Shown: piece by piece, positions 25,190 to 32,341 of the stretch
How positions within the stretch are numbered: the stretch's first letter is position 1
Layout: the number at the start of each line of letters is the position of its first letter
From: Ignavibacteriota bacterium
GTDB taxonomy: Bacteria; Bacteroidota; Ignavibacteria; UBA10030
Direction: 5' to 3'
Assembly: GCA_003142575.1 (NCBI GenBank)
Contig: PLMS01000069.1
Coordinates: 1,295 to 40,055 of the forward strand
DNA length: 38,761 bases
The notes under the pieces: generated by a model
What the model was told of the DNA's origin: nothing
The model's database searches: none
Seen by the model: only the letters and a program-made list of their open reading frames with translations
Made by a program: the position numbers and the translations under genes

Positions 25190-26206
25190 ATGAGCATCCT
25201 CGTTGATAAAAATACACGTCTCGTTGTGCAGGGAATTACAGGCAGCGAAGGAACCTTCCATACGAAGCAAATGATGGAGTACGGAACCAAAGTGGTTGCC
25301 GGTGTTACACCGGGAAAAGGCGGCACACTCTATCAAGGCAATGAGAAGGATCAGCTGCCGCGTCCAGTTCGGGTGTTCAATACTGTAAAAGAAGCGGTGG
25401 AGAGTGAGCGGGCAAACGCTTCTATCATTTTTGTTCCTGCGGCTTTTGCTGCCGATGCAATTATGGAATCTGCAGCCGCCGGAGTCAAACTCATCGTGGC
25501 GATTACCGAGGGGATTCCGACAAGTGATATGGTGAAGGTGCACGAATATGTATCAAGAAAAGGAGTTCGGCTTGTCGGACCAAATTGTCCGGGTGTGATT
25601 ACTCCGGGAGAAGCGAAGATCGGCATTATGCCCGGCTTCATTCATAAGCCGGGGCGAGTTGGAGTGGTATCGCGAAGCGGAACTTTAACCTACGAAGCGG
25701 TCTCACAGCTTACAGAGCGAAATATCGGACAATCTACTTGTGTCGGCATTGGCGGCGATCCGATCATTGGAACACAGTTCATCGATGTGATAAAACTTTT
25801 TCATGCAGACAAGAAAACAGATGCTATCATTATGATTGGTGAGATTGGCGGAACGGCAGAAGAGGAAGCAGCAGACTACATCAAAAAATACGTAAAGAAA
25901 CCGGTTGTCGGGTTTATCGCTGGACGCACTGCACCTCCGGGACGCCGGATGGGACATGCCGGTGCTATTATCTCCGGTGGAAAAGGAACAGCTGACGAAA
26001 AGATGAAGGCAATGCGTAATGCCGGAATCACCGTCGTCGATAGTCCGGCTGTAATCGGTGAGACAATGGAAAAAATACTTAAAAGATTTGATAAGAGAGA
26101 CGGTGGAAGGAAGACGGCAGATATGAAAAAAGTACACCCAAAAAAACGCGGAACGCTGAGTAACGCGAAAGGGAAAAGTATGAAGCATAAAAGGAAGGTA
26201 AAATAA
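25190..26206 (+). CDS. sucD: Succinyl-CoA ligase alpha subunit, with basic tail
   Basis: The alpha subunit of succinate-CoA ligase, which binds CoA and carries the phosphohistidine during ATP or GTP formation. The CoA-binding N terminus ([17 protein letters not shown]) and the active His256 in [10 protein letters not shown] are normal. The catalytic fold ends near residue 300, where SucD usually stops (about 290). Here a further 38 residues follow, rich in Lys and Arg ([22 protein letters not shown]). The ATG at 25190 has a GAGGAA site about 12 bases upstream. sucC is not adjacent. Repeats begin right after the stop. Confidence 0.95.
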   Translation: MSILVDKNTRLVVQGITGSEGTFHTKQMMEYGTKVVAGVTPGKGGTLYQGNEKDQLPRPVRVFNTVKEAVESERANASIIFVPAAFAADAIMESAAAGVKLIVAITEGIPTSDMVKVHEYVSRKGVRLVGPNCPGVITPGEAKIGIMPGFIHKPGRVGVVSRSGTLTYEAVSQLTERNIGQSTCVGIGGDPIIGTQFIDVIKLFHADKKTDAIIMIGEIGGTAEEEAADYIKKYVKKPVVGFIAGRTAPPGRRMGHAGAIISGGKGTADEKMKAMRNAGITVVDSPAVIGETMEKILKRFDKRDGGRKTADMKKVHPKKRGTLSNAKGKSMKHKRKVK

Positions 26207-26230
26207 AGGGCGCCTCTAATAAATCAAGTT

Positions 26231-26254
26231 CCTCCAAAGGAGTCCCTTTGGGAC
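26231..26254. repeat. Double hairpin after sucD
   Basis: Two short overlapping palindromes: CTCC-AAA-GGAG and GTCCC-TTT-GGGAC (26242-26254), 25-48 bases after the sucD stop. They lack a following T-run, so they look more like dispersed palindromes than a terminator. Confidence 0.45.
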
Positions 26255-26264
26255 AAGCATAAAT

Positions 26265-26385
26265 TTCAAACAATGACCAAATCCCAAATCTAAATGATCG
26301 AAAAAATGATTTTTTTATGTTTGGTTTTTTATCGTTAGAATTTGTTTGCTATTTGTAATTTGTGATTTGGAACTTTTTGAGATTC
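26265..26385. repeat. AT-rich degenerate repeat with inverted halves
   Basis: The left part (CAAATCCCAAATC) and right part (ATTTGTAATTTGTGATTTGG) are loosely inverted. The block TTTGCTATTTG.AATTTG also occurs at about 98-113 of the window, just before prfA ends. This is the bulk of the 271-base gap between sucD and the Nudix gene; pyrimidine-rich CCTAATCCCTGAT repeats follow up to the start codon. No gene or RNA was recognised. Confidence 0.45.
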
Positions 26386-26477
26386 CCTAAAAGTAAAATG
26401 TGAAATGAAATATCAAAAAAACGATAAACCACTAATCCCTAATTCCTAATCCCTGATCTTCAATCTCTTATCTAAAC

Positions 26478-27017
26478 ATGCCTCTTAAAACGTGGAAAAA
26501 AAAATCCGAAACTGTTCTCTTTCGTAATTCTTGGTGGACCTATAAAAAAGATGAAACCGAACTGCCAGGCGGGAAACGAGGAGAATATCATTATGTCCAT
26601 ACTAACGGGGCAAGTATGGTTGTACCGGTATTAAACGATGGCAGGATTGTTTTCGTAAATCAATATAGATACTTGAACGACCGGGAAAGCCTGGAACTTC
26701 CTTGCGGCGGTGTGAAGGATGGGCACACCTATGAAGAAACCGCAAAGCATGAACTTGAAGAAGAGGCAGGATTCATTACACGCGATTGGCAGATGGTTGG
26801 CGAGTTTAATCCCTATAACGGCATAACGGATGAACTCTGCCGGGTCTTCATTGCGAAAAACCTTTCTGAAGTTCCACCGACCCCGGATGAGACGGAGGAG
26901 TTCGAAATACTATCTCTGATGCCGGATGAAGTGGATACCCGTATTACTACCGGAACAATTTGGGATGGGATGACAATAGCGGCATGGAACATAGCAAAAT
27001 CGCGCATTTCTGGATAA
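26478..27017 (+). CDS. Nudix hydrolase (ADP-ribose pyrophosphatase-like)
   Basis: A 179-residue Nudix protein, closest in layout to ADP-ribose or NDP-sugar pyrophosphatases (NudF type), which have the ELPxGG entry to the box. The box covers about 76-98: GGVKDGHTYEETAKHELEEEAGF in order, with the metal-binding EELEEEAG-type core kept (HELEEEAG). Two consensus positions differ: the glutamate after G-x5 is His, and the arginine before the last acidic cluster is also His. Many active members tolerate such changes, but they leave the substrate open. The N-terminal 45 residues form the usual extra beta-sheet. It stands alone between two repeat-rich or AT-rich gaps. Confidence 0.88.
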   Translation: MPLKTWKKKSETVLFRNSWWTYKKDETELPGGKRGEYHYVHTNGASMVVPVLNDGRIVFVNQYRYLNDRESLELPCGGVKDGHTYEETAKHELEEEAGFITRDWQMVGEFNPYNGITDELCRVFIAKNLSEVPPTPDETEEFEILSLMPDEVDTRITTGTIWDGMTIAAWNIAKSRISG

Positions 27018-27393
27018 ACCGTCATTTTACTTTCTCCACTTCCTGAATTACCTATTTTTTATGGAAGTTTGTAGAAAATATTTGTGATCACGAAGAAAGA
27101 AAAAATAATCGCTTATTTTTTTATATTTTTGCCTCTTTTTTTATGGTACAAAATATGATGGTAACCGCCGAAACGAATATCTTAGATTCGAAGGTCGATA
27201 CATTGATATAGGTCACATAACTGAAGGATGTTCGCTGTATATTGAAGCAGTTTAATAAAGACATATAAGCAGGAAGAAATTAAGATGTAAAGATACGAAA
27301 TAGTAATGAGTTGATTGAACACTTGAATATGAAATTGAGATAGTTTATACTATAACAAGATTTTAAGTAATATAAAAAAGGCATTGAGAAAAT
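27018..27393. other. AT-rich intergenic region before the pilin-like cluster
   Basis: These 376 bases have no credible ORF. A T-rich stretch lies at about 27100-27145, a small 5-bp hairpin (CGAAT/ATTCG) at 27174-27190, and a good promoter near the right end. I compared the middle part with riboswitch cores I know, such as c-di-GMP, and saw no match. The region may simply be a long upstream area for the next operon. Confidence 0.5.
27323..27351 (+). promoter_or_regulatory. Sigma-70-type promoter for the pilin-like cluster
   Basis: TTGAAT (27323-27328), a 17-base spacer and TATACT (27346-27351). Transcription would start near 27358, leaving a leader of about 36 bases before the first gene. Together with the terminator at 30146 it defines a single three-gene unit. 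Confidence 0.6.
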
Positions 27394-27978
27394 ATGAATA
27401 CCGGACAGATGATGTTGACAATATGCGCGTTGGCTCTTTTTGGAACAACTGTTTTCACGGTGAATAAAAATAATTTGAACAACGGTACAATTTTACGGCA
27501 AACAGAATTAGGTATTTATGCTGTTTCTTTAGGGACTTCATATATTCAAAGAGCATCGGAAATGGATTTTGATGAAAACACAGTTGGCGGACTTCTCTAT
27601 ATAACTACTCCTATGCTACGAGAACCAAATATTCCAGCGACATGGTTAACAGCGGTAGGAAATTTAGGAATAGAAACCAATGCCAGCGGTCGTAATAAAA
27701 CCGGTCCCCAAGAATGGGTTGGTAAGGATACATCGTTTGACGATTTCGATGATTATAATAATTTTCAGAAAGACACTTTAATAGCGGATGTTGATAGTTT
27801 CCACGTCACAGCATCGGTATTTTATGTTAACCAGGATGGCTCGGCAGCAGCAACAATGACTTGGCAAAAAGAGATGGATATTAGTGTGAGCAGCACAGTA
27901 AATCGTCAAGTATTCACCGGGGATGCAGGAGGTATTGACATAATTAAATTGTCATACATTTTGGCCTTTTATAAATAG
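27394..27978 (+). CDS. Pilin-like protein, cluster gene 1
   Basis: Not recognised as a named family. The 194-residue protein begins MNTGQ, then one hydrophobic segment (6-22, MMLTICALALFGTTVFT) and a soluble domain. This resembles type IV pilin-like proteins with an extremely short leader, where a prepilin peptidase could cut after Gly4; the glutamate normally at +5 is missing. The remainder is polar, rich in Asn, Asp and Thr, with no cysteine outside the membrane segment, and ends in a beta-like SYILAFYK. The next gene starts 9 bases later. A minor pilin or secretion pseudopilin is the best inference. A simple membrane-anchored surface protein is the alternative. Confidence 0.7.
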   Translation: MNTGQMMLTICALALFGTTVFTVNKNNLNNGTILRQTELGIYAVSLGTSYIQRASEMDFDENTVGGLLYITTPMLREPNIPATWLTAVGNLGIETNASGRNKTGPQEWVGKDTSFDDFDDYNNFQKDTLIADVDSFHVTASVFYVNQDGSAAATMTWQKEMDISVSSTVNRQVFTGDAGGIDIIKLSYILAFYK

Positions 27979-27987
27979 AGAAAAATT

Positions 27988-28653
27988 ATGGGAACTTCAA
28001 CAATTCTTGATATCTTGGGTTCATTGACAACTTTTGGACTGCTATTAATTGCGACGCTTGAGCTTAATGCGAACGCTTCGGAGAGTAATTACGCGTATAC
28101 TCAAAGTTATTTACTTCAAAGGAATATGATTGTGCTTACTACCATGTTAGAAGATGATCTTAAGCACGTCGGGTCTGGCGTTAGTTTAATAGATCCTACA
28201 ATAACATATGGCGGAATACAAAAAGCCGATACAGATGATTTAATATTTTTAACAGTTTTACCTGGATCTAGCGTTATTAATACAGTGGAATGGAAATTTG
28301 AATCACAGGTAGCAGGGCCATATACCATCCCCCCAATGAATACCAATATTCATTACTTAACTAGGATTGTCGACAACGTACCAAATCGGATGAATCTTGG
28401 AGTTACGCGGTTCACAATAAACTATTGGAATGTTTATGATCCTACTGCTCCAGTAGTTACTCCTATTACTAATCTTTCTACACCAAATTCTGGAAATATT
28501 GGACCAGTATCAGTGCTGATCAGACTTGAGAGTGCCTTTAAGATGAAGCAAGAGTATACGTCCGACACTGTTCGTGGATCTTCACAATATGAAATGGTAT
28601 GGCGTCAAATACGTTCAGTATCAAGGAATAACTCGGTTCAATTTCCACAATAA
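27988..28653 (+). CDS. Pilin-like protein, cluster gene 2 (PilW-like)
   Basis: Not a named family that I can assign firmly. The 221-residue protein has a single N-terminal hydrophobic segment (about 9-24, ILGSLTTFGLLLIATL) after a very short MGTSTILD leader. Then comes a helix with YTQSYLLQRNMIVLTTMLEDDLKHVGSGV and a beta-rich soluble part. The LLQRNM...LEDDLKHVG pattern is reminiscent of PilW/GspJ minor pilins, where this helix stacks against the membrane helix. It lies between two genes of the same overall design, so the three products probably act together at the cell surface. Confidence 0.7.
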   Translation: MGTSTILDILGSLTTFGLLLIATLELNANASESNYAYTQSYLLQRNMIVLTTMLEDDLKHVGSGVSLIDPTITYGGIQKADTDDLIFLTVLPGSSVINTVEWKFESQVAGPYTIPPMNTNIHYLTRIVDNVPNRMNLGVTRFTINYWNVYDPTAPVVTPITNLSTPNSGNIGPVSVLIRLESAFKMKQEYTSDTVRGSSQYEMVWRQIRSVSRNNSVQFPQ

Positions 28654-28672
28654 AGATGTAAGGAGAAAAGTT

Positions 28673-30082
28673 ATGGGACGCACTTCATTAATGATGATTA
28701 TCGTATTTAATATGATTTTTATGATGATGGGTTTTAGAATGTCGACAGCAACTTCAGCGGCATATGAAAAATATTGTGGATATGCCGACATCGAACAAGC
28801 CGGACTTACTATGGAAAGCTGCGCCAATTTGGCTATTTCAAATGCCCTTCTCGATACCGCGAGAAGTAATATGATTACTTTATTGTCTGGTCAACAGATA
28901 TTTGGAAAAGTTGGGACATCATTCACGGCAGTACAATATCCAATGTTAGATGCTGCAAGTGTACAAGTTGGAGAAAGTTTACGAGTAATTGGAAGTTACC
29001 CGATCAATATCGGGGGTTCGGTTACTGCATTAACATGTACGACAAATGTAAGAGTAAGAGGGAATGCTTTTGCTCAATTTGTTTTTTATAGCCAGCACGA
29101 ACAAGGAATTCAATGGATTACAGGTGAAACATGCTGGGGCAGATTACATACACAGGATAATTTAACTATTAATGGAAATCCAGATTTTAAGCGCAAGGTG
29201 ACATCAAAGGGAAGTGTTATTTTGAAGAATGGTAGTTCGGATCATCCAAATTTTGAACAAGGATACGGTCATGCTGATATTTCGATACCAACTCAACTTA
29301 CTGATCTGACTAATTATGGATCGACTGCGAAAGGTGGTGCATATTATCAAGGTGTAGACACGTATGTTCAATTCTTAAGTACTGGACAAGTAGTTGTACG
29401 AGTCGCAGCGACAGGCTCAGATGAACAAGCTGCATGGACAAATAATTCTACAACACTAATGACTGTCGCACCAAGTCGTACAGTGCCACAATGCACAACA
29501 TATGCTTCAACAGCGGCATTGACTTCAAGCGGTGTTCTGCTTGTTCAAGATGGACAGCTTCATATAAAGGGAGTATTAAACGGACAAATTACTCTTGGCT
29601 GCGTCGATTCAAAGAACAGCAGCGGAGTGAATTCAGGATTGAGTTCAGTATGGATTGATTCATCGGTTGTTTATAAAGATGCTCCACCATCCTTTCAATA
29701 CCAAACCAATGTTTCCGATGATATGTTAGGCATAGTTTCAACTAATAATATTACGATTTCGCAATATCTTAATCATAATGATAACTCTGGTCGTGTTGCG
29801 CTCGGCGATGTTACTATTGATGCATCTATGTTTTGCCAGGATGCAGGTGCGGGTTTTGGCTCTGAGAATCCCGGTGGTCGAGTAAGTGCAACGCTTCATG
29901 TTGTTGGTGGAGTACAACAAGACACACGACAAATAGTCGGTCAAAATGGACATGGATTCATAAAGGATTATGATTGGGATTTGAATCTTCAAACGCGCCA
30001 GCCAGTAGGTTACCCAAGGACTCCATTTGAGGTTCAAAATTGGGTAGATAATACATCAATCCCAATTCACTTTTGGGATTAA
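28673..30082 (+). CDS. Pilin-like protein, cluster gene 3 (DUF4900/PilX-like)
   Basis: The ATG at 28673 (469 residues) has an AGGAG site 8 bases upstream, so a longer frame starting inside the previous gene is rejected. The N terminus MGRTSLMM and hydrophobic segment (5-21, Met-rich) are followed by a conserved-looking helix (YEKYCGYADIEQAGLTMESCANLAISNAL). The central part FVFYSQHEQGIQWITGETCWGRLHTQDNLTINGNPDFKRKVT, read in pieces, matches the DUF4900 pattern: a Phe-Tyr-Ser-x-x-Glu stretch, then a His-Thr-x-Asp/Asn turn and a G-x-P-x-F motif. The second half looks like a repetitive beta-helix. It is the largest of the cluster and could be the tip or adhesive subunit. Confidence 0.75.
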   Translation: MGRTSLMMIIVFNMIFMMMGFRMSTATSAAYEKYCGYADIEQAGLTMESCANLAISNALLDTARSNMITLLSGQQIFGKVGTSFTAVQYPMLDAASVQVGESLRVIGSYPINIGGSVTALTCTTNVRVRGNAFAQFVFYSQHEQGIQWITGETCWGRLHTQDNLTINGNPDFKRKVTSKGSVILKNGSSDHPNFEQGYGHADISIPTQLTDLTNYGSTAKGGAYYQGVDTYVQFLSTGQVVVRVAATGSDEQAAWTNNSTTLMTVAPSRTVPQCTTYASTAALTSSGVLLVQDGQLHIKGVLNGQITLGCVDSKNSSGVNSGLSSVWIDSSVVYKDAPPSFQYQTNVSDDMLGIVSTNNITISQYLNHNDNSGRVALGDVTIDASMFCQDAGAGFGSENPGGRVSATLHVVGGVQQDTRQIVGQNGHGFIKDYDWDLNLQTRQPVGYPRTPFEVQNWVDNTSIPIHFWD

Positions 30083-30145
30083 ATCAGAAAATAAAAAAGA
30101 AAAGATTAGAAAAAAAGTTAGATAAATATTGCAGATTTGAAAAAA

Positions 30146-30176
30146 GGTGCTTACGGGATTTATAAGCGCCTTTTTT
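30146..30176. terminator. Bidirectional rho-independent terminator
   Basis: GGTGCTTA (30146-30153) pairs with TAAGCGCC (30163-30170), eight pairs including one G-U, with a 9-base loop. Six T follow on the right and an A-run precedes on the left, so it can stop both the pilin-like cluster (plus) and nrnA (minus), whose ends converge here. Confidence 0.85.
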
Positions 30177-30212
30177 ATTGATAGGTGTTACTTCCTTGAT
30201 GTATTGATATTC

Positions 30213-31196
30213 TCACTTCACAAATTTACCTGCACTTTTTAGCGCTTGATGCATAACATCGTCGAGCTTTGCGTTGGAAATACGCGCGCCTGCTGCATTT
30301 TTATGCCCGTTGCCGCCAAATTCTTTTGCTAATTCATTAATTGCAATATCACCTTTAGAGCGAAAACTCACCTTGACGATATTGTCCATTTCTGAGAACA
30401 TCAATCCAATCTGAACTCCATCGATCGTCAACGTGTAAGGTACAAAGGCATCAGTGTCTGCTTCTGATGTGCCGGTGGCTTCAAACATTTTGCTTGTGAG
30501 AACAATGTAGGCGAGCTTTCCATCGTACATTGTCTGCATATTGGCGAGCGCCATTCCCAGCAATCGCATGCGTTTTGCTGAGGTACGTTCGTACACCTGT
30601 TCATAAATGACAATAGGATCGGCTCCCGCTTGAAGAAGATGAGCAACGATTGTGTGAACTTCCGAATCGGTCTTCTGGTACCGAAATGAACCGGTATCGG
30701 TCATAATGGCTGTGTAGAGAGCCGTCGCTGTTACGCGGTCGATCGTACCGCCTGCCATAGAGATAAAGTTATAAATGATTTCCCCGGTCGCAGGTGATTG
30801 TTCATCTAAAAGATACAGATCCGCAAACTCGCCCGGCTCCGGATGGTGGTCGATGCAGACCTTCATGGCATGACTTTTCATAATGAACGGTGTCATTGCA
30901 GCTAATCTGTCCGGATCATTCGCATCCAGTAAGATGATAACTTCGGCATTCTCGACAATATCTTCATGGCGTGGCGGATCGAATTGAAAGATAGGGTGAA
31001 GTTTGTGAAGAAAGAGATAGTTCTCAGGTGTTGCACTACAATTCAAAATAGAAACTTGTTTGCCTTTAGATTCGAGATAATGGGCGAGAGCAACTTCAGA
31101 GCCGAGACCGTCGCCGTCAGGATTCACATGGGAAGTCAGGACAAATCGTTTATGCGATTCAATAATCAAACGAAGTTTTTCAAATGGGAGTTGCAA
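30213..31196 (-). CDS. nrnA: DHH-family oligoribonuclease/pAp phosphatase
   Basis: NrnA degrades very short RNAs (nano-RNA) and can dephosphorylate 3'-phosphoadenosine 5'-phosphate. The DHH metal-binding residues are present: His23, Asp27 and Asp29 in HVNPDGDG, Asp91 in DANDP, and the DHH motif itself at 116-118. The C-terminal DHHA1 domain has FGGNGHKNAAG near 300, which binds substrate. The length of 327 residues is typical. The start is a TTG at 31196, backed by a GGGA site about 6 bases upstream. It is downstream of korAB on the same strand, with a hairpin between them, so it probably has its own promoter. Confidence 0.95.
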   Translation of the reverse strand: MQLPFEKLRLIIESHKRFVLTSHVNPDGDGLGSEVALAHYLESKGKQVSILNCSATPENYLFLHKLHPIFQFDPPRHEDIVENAEVIILLDANDPDRLAAMTPFIMKSHAMKVCIDHHPEPGEFADLYLLDEQSPATGEIIYNFISMAGGTIDRVTATALYTAIMTDTGSFRYQKTDSEVHTIVAHLLQAGADPIVIYEQVYERTSAKRMRLLGMALANMQTMYDGKLAYIVLTSKMFEATGTSEADTDAFVPYTLTIDGVQIGLMFSEMDNIVKVSFRSKGDIAINELAKEFGGNGHKNAAGARISNAKLDDVMHQALKSAGKFVK

Positions 31197-31234
31197 TGAG
31201 TTCCCTTTATTTTGTGCTAAATTGGCAGAAAGAA

Positions 31235-31264
31235 GGGTGTGATTCTATTTGTGAAACCACACCC
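31235..31264 (-). terminator. Possible terminator after korB
   Basis: A 7-bp perfect stem (31235-31241 with 31258-31264; GGGTGTG/CACACCC) with a 16-base loop, followed on the minus strand by TTCTTTCT. It lies 23 bases after the korB stop. The loop is long and the tail impure, so the call is tentative. Confidence 0.45.
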
Positions 31265-31286
31265 CGCAGGTCAAGATATTAAAAAA

Positions 31287-32339
31287 TTATTGAATTGTCC
31301 AAGTTTCGCCTGAATTCAGAAGTTTCGCCATATTTCCTTCGCCGCGTTTCTCTTTTGCAAATTCGATCTGGCGCTGCATTTCGCTTTCGTATGTCGGGCG
31401 TTCTATGGAAAGAAACACTCCCAGCGGACGCGGCATATGAGAGTGGTAGGTCATATCTGCCAGAATAAAGGAAAGTGTTGTGTCCGTTTCGTTATGCACG
31501 AGCAGGTCATGAATGGAAACCTTGCCATCCTTAAGTGATACGACTTCGGGTGAAAATCCATTCAGGCGAATGCCTTTGTCTTTCTCTTTGCCGAAGACGA
31601 GCGGTTTGCCATGTTCGAGATATATCACGCTATCGTCTTTTGTCTCTTTCTCTGTGAACTGCAAGAATGCGCCGTCGTTGAACACATTGCAGTTTTGGTA
31701 GATTTCGACGAACGAAGTTCCCTTGTGATCATGGGCGCGTTTCAGGATCGATTGGAGATGCTTCGGATCACGGTCGAGCGTACGTGCAACGAATGTTGCG
31801 CTGGCGCCGAGTGCAAGCGAGGCAGGATTGAATGGATAATCAAGAGAACCGTACGGCGTCGATTTTGTGATCTTTCCTTTTTCCGATGTCGGCGAGTATT
31901 GTCCTTTGGTCAATCCATATATCTGATTATTGAATAAAAGAACATTGACATCAATATTGCGGCGCAGGAGGTGAATGAGATGGTTGCCGCCTATACTCAT
32001 ACCGTCACCATCGCCGGTAACTACCCAAACGGAAAGATCGGGTTGCGCAAGTTTGACACCTGAGGCAATTGCCGTGGCGCGTCCGTGAATTCCATGAAAT
32101 CCGTACGTATCCATATAATAGGGGAAACGACTGGAACAACCAATGCCGGAGACGAAGACAATTTGATGCTTCGGGATACCGATATCAGGCATGATGCGCT
32201 GGGCTTGTGCGAGGATGGAATAGTCGCCGCATCCTGGACACCACCGGACTTCTTGATCACTCTGGAAATCTTTTGCAGTGTATTTCAATTTGCTGCCCGG
32301 TTGAGATTGCAGGGAGATATTTTCGATAAGGTTATTCAT
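31287..32339 (-). CDS. korB: 2-oxoacid:ferredoxin oxidoreductase, beta subunit
   Basis: The thiamine-diphosphate and iron-sulfur subunit of a 2-oxoglutarate (or related 2-oxoacid):ferredoxin oxidoreductase, which decarboxylates the substrate and reduces ferredoxin. The ATG at 32339 (350 residues) has an AGGA site 8 bases upstream and follows the korA stop by two bases; the TTG at 32345 is too close to that site. Cluster cysteines appear as WCPGCGD (34 and 37), GIGCSSR and YQNCNVF. The ThDP site is VTGDGDGMSIGGNH with NNQIYG. The family is clear; substrate preference cannot be fixed from the sequence. It forms a two-gene unit with korA. Confidence 0.95.
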   Translation of the reverse strand: MNNLIENISLQSQPGSKLKYTAKDFQSDQEVRWCPGCGDYSILAQAQRIMPDIGIPKHQIVFVSGIGCSSRFPYYMDTYGFHGIHGRATAIASGVKLAQPDLSVWVVTGDGDGMSIGGNHLIHLLRRNIDVNVLLFNNQIYGLTKGQYSPTSEKGKITKSTPYGSLDYPFNPASLALGASATFVARTLDRDPKHLQSILKRAHDHKGTSFVEIYQNCNVFNDGAFLQFTEKETKDDSVIYLEHGKPLVFGKEKDKGIRLNGFSPEVVSLKDGKVSIHDLLVHNETDTTLSFILADMTYHSHMPRPLGVFLSIERPTYESEMQRQIEFAKEKRGEGNMAKLLNSGETWTIQ

Positions 32340-32341
32340 GG

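Noticed and set aside
27140-27260. Possible riboswitch (c-di-GMP type) upstream of the pilin-like cluster
   Set aside because: Some motifs looked suggestive, but no conserved core or consistent helix set could be drawn.
28574-28672. Extended start of the DUF4900-like gene
   Set aside because: It overlaps the previous gene, and the ATG at 28673 has a strong AGGAG site and a normal hydrophobic N terminus.
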